Shown: positions 1-6,814 of the stretch, one piece after another
Layout: every line of letters begins with the position of its first letter
How positions within the stretch are numbered: position 1 is the stretch's first letter
DNA from: Hohaiivirga sp031547465
GTDB taxonomy: Bacteria; Pseudomonadota; Alphaproteobacteria; Rhizobiales; Beijerinckiaceae
Assembly (NCBI GenBank): GCA_031547465.1
Contig: JAVBRX010000109.1
Location: 1-9,364 of the forward strand
Direction of reading: 5' to 3'
Length of the DNA: 9,364 nucleotides
The notes under the pieces: generated by a model
Seen by the model: the letters and a program-made list of their open reading frames with translations, nothing else
Database searches by the model: none
Told to the model about the DNA's origin: nothing
Position numbers and translations under genes: made by a program

Positions 1-525
1 ATCATGGGGTTCAACACGCTCGCTTGCACCCACGGCATCGACGAAAGCTCGCCGAAGGGCGAAGCGGTGCGGGTCTATCCGCTGCCCTACATGGCGGTGG
101 TGAAGGATCTGGTGCCGGATCTCACCCTGTTCTACGCCCAGCATGCCTCGGTGGAGCCATGGCTGCACACACAGACACAGGAACCGGAAGGGGAATGGAA
201 ACAGACCCCTGAAGACCGGCAGATGCTTGACGGGCTTTACGAGTGCATTCTCTGCGCCTGCTGCTCGACTTCGTGTCCGAGCTACTGGTGGATCGGCGAA
301 CGCTTCCTCGGCCCGGCGGCGTTGCTACAGGCTTATCGCTGGCTGATCGATTCCCGGGACGAGGCCCGACCTGAGCGTCTGGACCATCTGAACGACACCT
401 TCCGTCTGTTCAAATGCCACACAATCCTCAACTGCTCCAATGCCTGCCCGAAGGGCCTGAATCCGGGCAAGGCCATCGCCGAAATCAAGAAGATGTTGGC
501 GGAGCGGGAACTAGGTCTCGGCTGA
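1..525 (+). CDS. sdhB: Succinate dehydrogenase iron-sulfur subunit, C-terminal part (5' end outside window)
   Basis: SdhB carries electrons from the flavoprotein SdhA to ubiquinone through three iron-sulfur clusters in complex II, on the cytoplasmic face of the inner membrane. The reading frame is open from base 1, so the gene enters from the left; 174 codons remain of a protein usually near 260 residues. Visible are the last part of the [2Fe-2S] domain (NTLACTHGID), the [4Fe-4S] motif CxxCxxCxxxCP (Cys 82, 85, 88, 92, counting the codon at base 1 as residue 1), and the later Cys group FKCHTILNCSNACPKGLNP that binds the [3Fe-4S] cluster and completes the [4Fe-4S] ligands. The ending KGLNPGKAIAEIKKM is typical of alphaproteobacterial SdhB. 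The rest of the sdh operon is expected to the left, and a strong terminator follows 62 bases after the stop. The identification is secure; only the N-terminus is missing. Confidence 0.97.
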   Translation: MMGFNTLACTHGIDESSPKGEAVRVYPLPYMAVVKDLVPDLTLFYAQHASVEPWLHTQTQEPEGEWKQTPEDRQMLDGLYECILCACCSTSCPSYWWIGERFLGPAALLQAYRWLIDSRDEARPERLDHLNDTFRLFKCHTILNCSNACPKGLNPGKAIAEIKKMLAERELGLG

Positions 526-587
526 GGCTCTTTCCCGGCGCATCCACCCAATGCGCCGATTGAGCGCCCTCCCGCGCTTTACTTTTG

Positions 588-624
588 AACGCTATCCGGC
601 CCGATTACGCCGGATAGCGTTTTT
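588..624 (+). terminator. Rho-independent terminator after sdhB
   Basis: A perfect 13-bp stem, AACGCTATCCGGC (588-600) with GCCGGATAGCGTT (609-621), has an 8-base loop and runs directly into a T tract (620-624). It lies 62 bases after the sdhB stop codon and would end the sdh transcript. The upstream side has no matching A tract, so it is expected to work only on the plus strand. Confidence 0.9.
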
Positions 625-818
625 GATTCCGCAAACTCGCCACATTCCCCCGCCCGCACGGGCCGGTTTGTAAAAAGCCTTTCAGACATCTCCGCTTGCC
701 AGAAGTTGCGGCGCTCCAGAATATTACAGCATCGGGCGATATGTCGGGATCGTCCTATACCGTAGCTCCATTTACAATGCGCCATTTTCGGCACGGCGCT
801 ATCGAAGATGAAAATACG

Positions 819-1331
819 ATGCGTTTTACCCTCCTCAGGCTTGCATGTACCGCCCTGCTTTTAACTACGGCGTTTCTGATAGTCCGGGTATCGGCGGCAG
901 ATCCATCCTGGCACATCATTTCCGACGACACCTATGCCAGCTTCGTCCGTAACTGGAATGACGGCGCGCAACCGGTATTCTGCGCCACGATCCGCTCGAA
1001 AGGTGATTGGAAAACCGTTTTCGCGCCAGCCGTCACCATGGGCAACAAGCGCCCCATCATGCCGCCGGATGAATTCTTCACGCAGAATGATCTGTTCGTC
1101 GTCGCCAAAGTCGAACCGCCATTCTTCGCCTCAGCTTCGCCATGGCGGGTGAACACGCTTGATACGCGGGACGGAACCGTTATCCTGGATTTCGATTTCG
1201 CCCCGGTTTCACAGATGGCAGGCGGCAAATTCAAGCACACCCTGATTGTCAGCGCCCCCAAACCACAAACCCCGCCACACACCGCAATCTTTCGGCAGAG
1301 CGGAACCGAGGTTTGCCGGGTAGTGTTTTGA
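819..1331 (+). CDS. Small exported protein of unknown function
   Basis: The frame is open from 696, but the ATG at 819 is preferred because it gives a textbook Sec signal peptide: MRFTLLR, a hydrophobic core (about residues 8-22) and a probable cleavage after VSA (residue 26). The gene is 170 codons long. The upstream bases (GAAG, 804-807) are a weak Shine-Dalgarno sequence. The mature part of about 144 residues has no further membrane segment and two cysteines (55 and 166, the latter five residues from the end) that could form a disulfide. The C-terminal half alternates strands in a way that faintly recalls small beta-rich periplasmic domains such as the PrcB type (NDLFVVAKVEPPF, then DGTVILDFDF, then KHTLIVSAPK), but this is only an impression. 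I do not recognise the family. It stands alone between the sdh terminator and the vgrG remnant, which converges on it. The exported location is well supported; the function is unknown. Confidence 0.72.
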   Translation: MRFTLLRLACTALLLTTAFLIVRVSAADPSWHIISDDTYASFVRNWNDGAQPVFCATIRSKGDWKTVFAPAVTMGNKRPIMPPDEFFTQNDLFVVAKVEPPFFASASPWRVNTLDTRDGTVILDFDFAPVSQMAGGKFKHTLIVSAPKPQTPPHTAIFRQSGTEVCRVVF

Positions 1332-2000
1332 GGGCAGGAAGCCGTCAACTCCCTCCCGGTAGCCTTCGAGTTTGGCCACAGTTCCCGCGCACAACTCGTG
1401 GATGTTCGAGCGACCCTCGCCCCGGTTCAGAAGCGCACGCTCCGCCTCAAGCCACAGCCCGGCATAGTTCTCACCGATCTTCGGATCCTTTTAGCGCCCA
1501 GGATACTGGAACAGCTGATGCTCCCGGTCACGCTCCTCCTGCGCCTGCGGCGGCTCGCCCCTTCGCCATGGCGCCGCAACCCCCTTCATCTCGCTGAGCG
1601 TAAGTTCCTCCCGCTCCGATTCCCCAGGGTGCAGAGGCGGAAGCCTGGCCCGGCTGTAAATCCCCGCTCGTGAGTTCTCCTCAACGCATAAACCCGCACC
1701 GTACCGCACGACAGCCTGCGCATCGGACCGCGTATCCAGAGGCGAAAGCGGCCAGCAGAAATACCGGTCGCGCTGCGCAACCTCACCCATCCTTTCATCC
1801 GCAATCGACAGGACCGCCTCACGTTCCAAAAAACGGTCGAAATCGACCGCACGAACCTTCGACGCCAGTTCGACCTCAACCCGGAACGGCTCGCTCAGCC
1901 GCTCTTCCGCCCAAAACCCGTGGATGACAGATGTCCCATCGTCCCCGTCAACCGAAAACCCGAAACGGTGCGAAAGACGCCGGGACACTGGAATATCCAT
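1332..2000 (-). pseudogene. vgrG: Decayed vgrG (type VI secretion spike protein), nonsense-interrupted and internally deleted
   Basis: VgrG trimers form the spike tip of the type VI secretion apparatus. Reading the minus strand from ATG 2000, which has a good GGAGG (2006-2010), the N-terminus matches the VgrG start: FGFSVDGDDGTSVIHGFW, then LSEPFRVEVELAS, then FDRFLEREAVLSI and a RYF segment. Codons 161-169 read HQLFQYPGR, the conserved DYPGRY-like motif, but the expected Tyr is TAA (1491-1493), one base away from a Tyr codon. The same frame continues after the stop with KDPKIGENYAGLWLEAERAL and then AGTVAKLEGY, the usual VgrG continuation. From memory, well over 100 residues more normally separate the N-terminal block from the YPGR motif, so the middle has been deleted. 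Similarity stops near 1332, so the rest of the spike, including the OB-fold/gp5-like region, is absent. The 169-residue product up to the stop is unlikely to work. No other type VI gene is in the window. Confidence 0.8.
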
Positions 2001-2060
2001 CGCTTCCTCCCAAAGGAACGAGGGACACATGCGCGACCATTCAGACATACCCTCTGGATA

Positions 2061-2170
2061 AAGGAAATTAAAAAATACATTATGTCTATAAAGATTAAAT
2101 ATCTAATTAATAGGGATAAATATATTTTGACGGAATGGCATTGATAATAGAGTGAAGATATAAGATATTG
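2061..2170. other. AT-rich intergenic stretch upstream of the vgrG remnant
   Basis: By hand count about 24 of these 110 bases are G or C, against well over half in the flanking genes. It lies directly upstream of the vgrG remnant (minus strand) and probably held its promoter. Such AT-rich upstream DNA is common in horizontally acquired genes. No coding frame here looks real: reading frames across it are short and show no recognisable protein. The following stretch (2171-2280) shows nothing I can name. Confidence 0.6.
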
Positions 2171-2360
2171 TTTCTCTTGATACTTTCGCCTGCACCAAAA
2201 ATCTGCATTCCCGCCGCGTTCTCGCCTTAACCGCTCTTTAAACGGAAAGGGCGTAGGGTGATGCGCACCTGCGGGGTTGTGGCGACCGGATTGTGCGGAA
2301 CGCTGAAAAGCCTTGTGCCTAATGGAAAACAGGTAGCCGATGCAGCCTATTTCCGAAGCA

Positions 2361-2473
2361 GCGGCGTGAGGCGCCGCAGGCCGAACCTAAGGTGGAATAA
2401 CAGGCAGGGGGGAATGCCGCAAGCGGCATTCCATGAGAGTTGAGGCCGCCTCGAGCGGCAGGCAGGGGGGAAA
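2361..2473 (+). promoter_or_regulatory. Structured leader of the penicillin-binding protein gene: three hairpins and a duplicated ribosome-binding segment
   Basis: Three inverted repeats follow one another: GCGGCG/CGCCGC (2361-2366 with 2372-2377), a perfect 10-bp stem GGAATGCCGC/GCGGCATTCC (2411-2420 with 2423-2432, realistically a CAAG tetraloop), and GCCGC/GCGGC (2445-2449 with 2455-2459). The 14-base segment CAGGCAGGGGGGAA occurs twice, at 2401-2414 and 2459-2472. The second copy supplies the Shine-Dalgarno sequence of the ATG at 2474. The first overlaps an ATG at 2414 that opens a nine-codon frame (MPQAAFHES, stop 2441-2443) almost entirely inside the central hairpin. No T tract follows any stem, so these are not intrinsic terminators. 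Control of translation is inferred; the repeats and hairpins are seen. Confidence 0.45.
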
Positions 2474-4471
2474 ATGGCGCGGGGCGGCGGCAACGGAAAC
2501 GGCAGGTCGTCTGACCGCAGACGGCAGGAAAAGCCGTCGCGCAGGCCGCGCCGCAGGCGATCATTCATCGGGCATTTATTCCGAATGGCGCTGACGCTCT
2601 GCCTGCTCGGGTTCATCGGCATCGTCGGCATCTTCGTTTATTACGGCTCGCAGCTTCCGCCCATCGACCAGATCGCCGTGCCGAAGCGCCCGCCGAACAT
2701 CGCCATCCTCGCCGCCGACGGCGCGCTCATCGCCAACCGGGGCGAAACCGGCGGCAGCGCCATCAAAATCGAGGATCTGCCACCCTACCTGCCGAACGCC
2801 TTCATCGCCATCGAGGACAGGCGCTTCCGCAGCCATTTCGGCATCGACCCGAAGGGCATCGCCCGGGCGATCTACCGCAACTTCTCCGGCTCCGGCGTCT
2901 CCCTCCAGGGCGGCTCGACCTTGACGCAGCAATTGGCCAAGAACCTGTTCCTCACCCAGGAGCGCACGGCATCGCGCAAAATCCAGGAGGCGATCCTCGC
3001 CTTCTGGCTGGAGCGCAAATATACCAAGGACCAGATTCTCGAACTTTATCTCAATCGCGTTTATTTCGGCTCCGGTGCTTACGGCATCGAAGCGGCGGCG
3101 CAACGCTATTACGCCAAATCCGCCACCGAAGTGACACTCGCCGAAGCCGCTGTGCTGGCCGGGCTGGTGCAATCGCCCTCGCGGCTCGCCCCCAACCGCA
3201 ACCCACAGGCCGCGCAGGCGCGGGCGGAACTGGTGCTTCAGGCGCTCCAGGAAAACGGCCTCGCCCCAGGGCGGATGATCAAGGAAGCACTCGCCAACCC
3301 GGCGAAACCGGTACGCAAACCCGGTGTCGGCTCGGGCAATTACGCCGCCGATTACGTGATGGACGTGATCGACGATTTCATCGGCACCATCGACACGGAC
3401 ATCGTCGTCGCCACCACCATCGACTCCACCATGCAGCGGGCGGCGGAGAACGCTCTCGTCAACGAACTGAACGCCAAGGGCGCACAATATAATGTCAGCC
3501 AGGGCGCGCTGGTGTCGATGCGACCCGATGGGGCGATCAAGGCGCTGGTCGGCGGGCGCGATTATGCCGCCAGCCAGTTCAACCGCGCCACCACGGCGCG
3601 GCGACAGCCCGGCTCGTCGTTTAAGCCGTTCGTGTATCTCGACGCCGTTGAATACGGCCTGACGCCGGACACGGTACGCGACGACGCACCGATCAACATC
3701 AAGGGCTGGCGACCCGAGAATTATTCCCGCACCTATAACGGCCCCACATCGTTGCGCGAAGCGCTGGCGCTCTCCCTCAACACCGTCGCCGTGCGGTTAT
3801 GCGTCGAGGTCGGTCCGAAAAGCGTGGTGCAGACGGCGCGGCGGCTCGGTATCACCTCGCCGTTGCAACCCAACGCCTCCATCGCGCTCGGCACTTCGGA
3901 AGTTACGCCGCTGGAAATGACCGCTGCCTATGCCGCCTTCGCCAATGGCGGGCGGGGCGTAGTACCATACATCATCAACGCCATCGGCACCAACGAGGGT
4001 GTCTCGATCTACAGCCGCAAGGGCGTCAGCAGCTTCGGACAGGTGATCGACCCGACATCGCTGGCGATGATGAACGACATGCTGCATGAAACCTTCCGCA
4101 CCGGCACAGCGCGCAACGGCGACATCCCCGGCTGGGAAGCAGGCGGCAAGACCGGCACCAGCCAGGATTGGCGCGATGCCTGGTTTATCGGTTTCACCGG
4201 CTCCCTTGTCACCACCGTCTGGCTCGGCAACGACGACGGTACACCGACCAAACGCGCTTCCGGCGGCAACCTGCCGGTGGAATTGTGGGCCAACTACATG
4301 AAAACGGCGCTGAAAGGCGCGAAGCCGGTGGCGCTCCCCGGCCTCGGCTGGTCGACGGAAACACGGACAGCGGCAACGCAACCGCAGGGGCAGCCCGTCG
4401 GCGCTCATCCATCCGCCCCGGTCCTCGACCAGAAGGACAGGAACTTCTTCGAGCGCCTGTTCGGGCTGTGA
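2474..4471 (+). CDS. Class A penicillin-binding protein (PBP1A family, bifunctional transglycosylase/transpeptidase)
   Basis: This enzyme polymerises glycan strands from lipid II and cross-links peptide stems in the periplasm, anchored in the inner membrane. The product has 665 residues. It has a cytoplasmic tail rich in Arg and Gly (residues 1-36), one transmembrane segment (about 37-57), then a GT51 domain with catalytic Glu 114 in EDRRF, the GGSTLTQQLAKNLFLT motif (147-161), Glu 172 and the ELYLNRVYFGSGAYGIEAAA motif (190-209). The transpeptidase domain has SSFK with nucleophile Ser 381, SLN (434-436) and KTGT (559-562). All catalytic motifs are intact, and the C-terminal tail is short and Pro/Gln-rich. 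Start 2474 follows AGGGGGG with a short spacer and matches the usual basic N-terminus. At 665 residues it is shorter than the large PBP1A enzymes with an inserted OB-like domain, and no amidase gene lies upstream, so it may be an additional class A enzyme; for this reason no symbol is given. Confidence 0.95.
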   Translation: MARGGGNGNGRSSDRRRQEKPSRRPRRRRSFIGHLFRMALTLCLLGFIGIVGIFVYYGSQLPPIDQIAVPKRPPNIAILAADGALIANRGETGGSAIKIEDLPPYLPNAFIAIEDRRFRSHFGIDPKGIARAIYRNFSGSGVSLQGGSTLTQQLAKNLFLTQERTASRKIQEAILAFWLERKYTKDQILELYLNRVYFGSGAYGIEAAAQRYYAKSATEVTLAEAAVLAGLVQSPSRLAPNRNPQAAQARAELVLQALQENGLAPGRMIKEALANPAKPVRKPGVGSGNYAADYVMDVIDDFIGTIDTDIVVATTIDSTMQRAAENALVNELNAKGAQYNVSQGALVSMRPDGAIKALVGGRDYAASQFNRATTARRQPGSSFKPFVYLDAVEYGLTPDTVRDDAPINIKGWRPENYSRTYNGPTSLREALALSLNTVAVRLCVEVGPKSVVQTARRLGITSPLQPNASIALGTSEVTPLEMTAAYAAFANGGRGVVPYIINAIGTNEGVSIYSRKGVSSFGQVIDPTSLAMMNDMLHETFRTGTARNGDIPGWEAGGKTGTSQDWRDAWFIGFTGSLVTTVWLGNDDGTPTKRASGGNLPVELWANYMKTALKGAKPVALPGLGWSTETRTAATQPQGQPVGAHPSAPVLDQKDRNFFERLFGL

Positions 4472-4472
4472 C

Positions 4473-4510
4473 TCCCGGATCGGGGATAATTTTTCTAAAA
4501 TATTTTTTTT
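4473..4510 (+). terminator. Possible weak intrinsic terminator after the penicillin-binding protein gene
   Basis: Directly after the stop codon, a short stem of four to five pairs (TCCC 4473-4476 with GGGA 4483-4486, or CCCG with CGGG) is followed by a T tract at 4490-4494 and an eight-T run at 4503-4510. The T runs are striking for this base composition, but the stem is short, so strength is uncertain. Confidence 0.4.
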
Positions 4511-4560
4511 GCCGCAATCACCAAGGATCATGCAACCGCGTGCGTCGAAGCAATGAACCT

Positions 4561-4678
4561 TGCTCCAGACGCTCAGAGCATTTCGCGCTGAAATGAATTC
4601 CGGTTCAGTGGAGCAAAATGCTAAAACGAAGGAAACCGGAGCAGGATGCGTTTTTGTGTAAACGCATCCTGCTCCAGA
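4561..4678. repeat. Palindromic mosaic intergenic repeat element
   Basis: Module A is a nested hairpin: AGCATTT (4577-4583) pairs with AAATGCT (4616-4622), and inside it CGCTGAA (4586-4592) pairs with TTCAGTG (4604-4610, one G-T). Module B is a perfect 16-bp stem: GGAGCAGGATGCGTTT (4638-4653) with AAACGCATCCTGCTCC (4660-4675), loop TTGTGT. The modules share sequence: GGAGCAAAATGC at 4610-4621 resembles GGAGCAGGATGC at 4638-4649. The 9-base TGCTCCAGA occurs at both ends (4561-4569 and 4670-4678). The build resembles the RIME and Bru-RS type repeats of alphaproteobacterial genomes, non-coding palindromic elements found in many copies between genes. Only one copy is in this window, so the family assignment is inference. 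Module B ends 16 bases before the next start codon and would fold in that gene's leader RNA; it lacks a following T tract. Confidence 0.6.
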
Positions 4679-4691
4679 TCAGAGGATTATC

Positions 4692-6761
4692 ATGCCGATA
4701 ACGCCCGCCCCGGCTTTCACCCGCGCCCGCGCCACCCGCATCATCCTGGGAACGATCATGTACAGCACAGCCCTCGCATCGACTGCCTTGAGCGCCGAAC
4801 TGGCGCTGAAACGCACCATTCTCGGTGCGGGCGGCGTCGGCTATTTTGAATACGTGGCGGAGGTGAACGGCGACGAAACCATCGCCTGGCGCGCCCGGAT
4901 CGACCAGGTGGATGACATCCTGAAAAGCATGGTGGTAATGGACGAAGCCGGTCCGGCAGTGGTGACACTGCCCGGCAAGGCATCGTTGCAGACCGCCTTC
5001 GCCTCGCTGCCGTTCAATGAAGGTGATGTCGAGCGCCTGCCGTCGCTGATCGCCGCCCTTCAGGGTGCCGAGATCAGCGTCGAGGCGCCGCGCAAGCTCA
5101 GCGGACGGATCGTCAACGCCGTCACCGAGACAGTCAAGGACAAGGACGACATGACGGTGAGCGAACGTACCCGCGTATCGCTGATCGCCGATGGCAAGAT
5201 CGAACAGTTCATTCTCGAACAGGCGGAAGGCCTGACCTTCTCCGATAAGACCCTCGGTGATCAGGTCAATGCCGCGCTCAGCGCCGTGCGTTCCAACCGT
5301 GATCGCTCGGGACGCGATATCGCCATCCGCCTCGCCAAAGGCGGCAAACGCATCATCCGTGTCGGCATTGTGACGGAAGCACCTGTATGGAAGGCCGCCT
5401 ACCGCCTGTCGCTGCCGAAGAAAGGCGAGAGCAAGGGCCGCCTGCAAGGCTGGGTAGTGCTGGAGAACATGACCGGCAACCCCTGGAAGGATGTAACGGT
5501 AACACTTTCAGCCGCCTCACCGGTGACATTCCGGCAATCGCTTTATGAGCCTTACTACGTCGCTCGCCCGGAACTCGCCCCGCCGGTGAGCCGCACCGCA
5601 ATGCCGCGCATGGATCATGGGCAGATGACGCTGGAGCAACAGGCTCCGGTAGCCGCCGCGGTGCCGATGGATGGATTGCGACGCCCCAGGCTGCAAACGG
5701 CGAACGGCGCAAAAGTCTTCAAGGAGAGCATGGACGAAGCAACCAGCTATGAAGCTTCCCCGGCACTCGGCTCCCTTGCCAACACGTCCGAAAGCACGGA
5801 GAACGTTGCCGGTTCGTCCTTCACCCTGTCCGCGCCGGTGAGCGTCGGCGCGGGCGAGAGCATGACGATGCCATTCACCGACCTGCCGATCGAGGCGGAA
5901 AGCATCGCCTGGTTCCAAGCCGGGATTGCTGGGCGCAACGCCTGGCACGCCGTATCGGTGAAGAACGGCGGCGACGTGACCCTGCCTGCCGGATCGGTGA
6001 CATTATATGAAGACACTAAAGACGGCCCGCTGTTTTCCGGCGAAGCGCAACTGGCGATTCTTCCAGCGGGCGAAAATCGACTTTTAGGCTTCGGCGCCGA
6101 CCAGAAGGTAACGGTGGGAAAAGAGAGTGAACAGACGGGCCGGCTCGTCGGGATGAAAGCCGTCAAGGGCATCGTGACGATTGAGAAGCAACTTCGCTGG
6201 ACGACGAAATACCGCATCAAGAATACCTCCGACCAGCCACGCCGCATCGTTCTGGAACATGCCCGTAATTCCGGCTGGCAGTTGCAAGAACCGGCAAAGG
6301 ATAAGGCGACGCTGGCCGGAGATGCTTATCGAATACAGTTCGATGTTCCCGCCAATGAAACGAAGACTCAGGTAGTAACGTTGGAACGGCCCATACAGCA
6401 ATCCATCGCTATCGATCAGTTGACGACGGACTGGATCGGCGAGTTTCTATCAGCTCCTGAAATCGATGACGCAACCCGCGCCAAGTTTGCTCCCGTCGCC
6501 TCGCTCGTTTCGCACAAGGCCGATCTGGATTCACGAATCGAGAGCATGAACGGACAGAAGCAAAGCATCGTTGAAGATCAGGGCCGCCTGCGCGAAAATC
6601 TTCGTGCCGTACCGAACGGCTCCGATCTGGCGCGACTTTACAGCCAGAAACTGCTTGATCAGGAAAAGAACCTCGACAAGCTGGAAACCGAAATTGCCAA
6701 AGCGAAATCGGACCTCAATACAGCCAGAAACGCGCTGGCCGAAGCAGTGGCGAAGCTCTGA
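4692..6761 (+). CDS. Exported DUF4139 domain protein with C-terminal coiled coil
   Basis: A 689-residue protein of unknown function, exported by a signal peptide: a basic start (RARATR) and a hydrophobic run (about residues 17-33) with probable cleavage after ALSA (residue 35). The start at 4692 has AGAGGA (4681-4686) at five bases. The N-terminal part after cleavage contains FEYVAEVNGDETIAWRARIDQVDDILKSM, as in other family members. The DUF4139 core is seen around residues 230-290: VWKAAYRLSL, then LQGWVVLENMTGNPWKDVTVTL, then an RQSLYEPYYV segment. A low-complexity linker follows (about 292-375, rich in Ala, Pro, Met and Gln), then a beta-rich section. The last 86 residues (604-689) are charged and heptad-like (DLDSRIESMNGQKQSIVEDQ, later KNLDKLETEIAKAKSDL), predicting a coiled coil. 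It follows the penicillin-binding protein gene in the same direction but across 220 bases holding a possible terminator and the mosaic repeat, so it is probably transcribed separately. The family match is good; the role is unknown, though a cell-envelope location is likely. Confidence 0.88.
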   Translation: MPITPAPAFTRARATRIILGTIMYSTALASTALSAELALKRTILGAGGVGYFEYVAEVNGDETIAWRARIDQVDDILKSMVVMDEAGPAVVTLPGKASLQTAFASLPFNEGDVERLPSLIAALQGAEISVEAPRKLSGRIVNAVTETVKDKDDMTVSERTRVSLIADGKIEQFILEQAEGLTFSDKTLGDQVNAALSAVRSNRDRSGRDIAIRLAKGGKRIIRVGIVTEAPVWKAAYRLSLPKKGESKGRLQGWVVLENMTGNPWKDVTVTLSAASPVTFRQSLYEPYYVARPELAPPVSRTAMPRMDHGQMTLEQQAPVAAAVPMDGLRRPRLQTANGAKVFKESMDEATSYEASPALGSLANTSESTENVAGSSFTLSAPVSVGAGESMTMPFTDLPIEAESIAWFQAGIAGRNAWHAVSVKNGGDVTLPAGSVTLYEDTKDGPLFSGEAQLAILPAGENRLLGFGADQKVTVGKESEQTGRLVGMKAVKGIVTIEKQLRWTTKYRIKNTSDQPRRIVLEHARNSGWQLQEPAKDKATLAGDAYRIQFDVPANETKTQVVTLERPIQQSIAIDQLTTDWIGEFLSAPEIDDATRAKFAPVASLVSHKADLDSRIESMNGQKQSIVEDQGRLRENLRAVPNGSDLARLYSQKLLDQEKNLDKLETEIAKAKSDLNTARNALAEAVAKL

Positions 6762-6779
6762 CGATTGTGGGGAAGGCAC

Positions 6780-6814
6780 AAGCCCGGGATGCGCACAGAA
6801 CGCGCCCCGGGCTT
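6780..6814. terminator. Shared hairpin between convergent genes, overlapping the fkbM-type stop codon
   Basis: AAGCCCGGG (6780-6788) pairs with CCCGGGCTT (6806-6814). After an AT bulge, the stem continues as GCGC (6791-6794) with GCGC (6802-6805) around a 7-base loop. It is symmetric, so it forms in transcripts from both directions and sits where the two genes meet. The minus-strand stop codon (6813-6815) overlaps the base of the stem. Neither side has a T tract, so classical intrinsic termination is uncertain. Confidence 0.5.

Noticed and set aside
932..1348. Minus-strand frame of 138 codons opposite the small exported protein
   Set aside because: The plus-strand frame has a convincing signal peptide, whereas the minus-strand product shows no recognisable feature.
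2411..2432. Perfect hairpin as an intrinsic terminator
   Set aside because: No T tract follows; the stem lies just upstream of a gene start and is better treated as leader structure.
2258..2443. 61-codon plus-strand frame before the penicillin-binding protein
   Set aside because: No ribosome site at its start and no protein-like conservation; only its last nine codons are of interest, as a possible leader frame.
2576..3487. Long open frame on the minus strand (303 codons)
   Set aside because: It is the antisense shadow of the penicillin-binding protein, whose domains and motifs are unmistakable; the shadow protein is rich in Asp, Gly and Arg without any recognisable domain.
3797..4531. Minus-strand open frame of 244 codons
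   Set aside because: Antisense to the transpeptidase domain of the penicillin-binding protein; no recognisable domain.
4605..5447. Minus-strand open frame of 280 codons
   Set aside because: Shadow of the DUF4139 gene and the mosaic repeat; no ribosome site or protein family seen.
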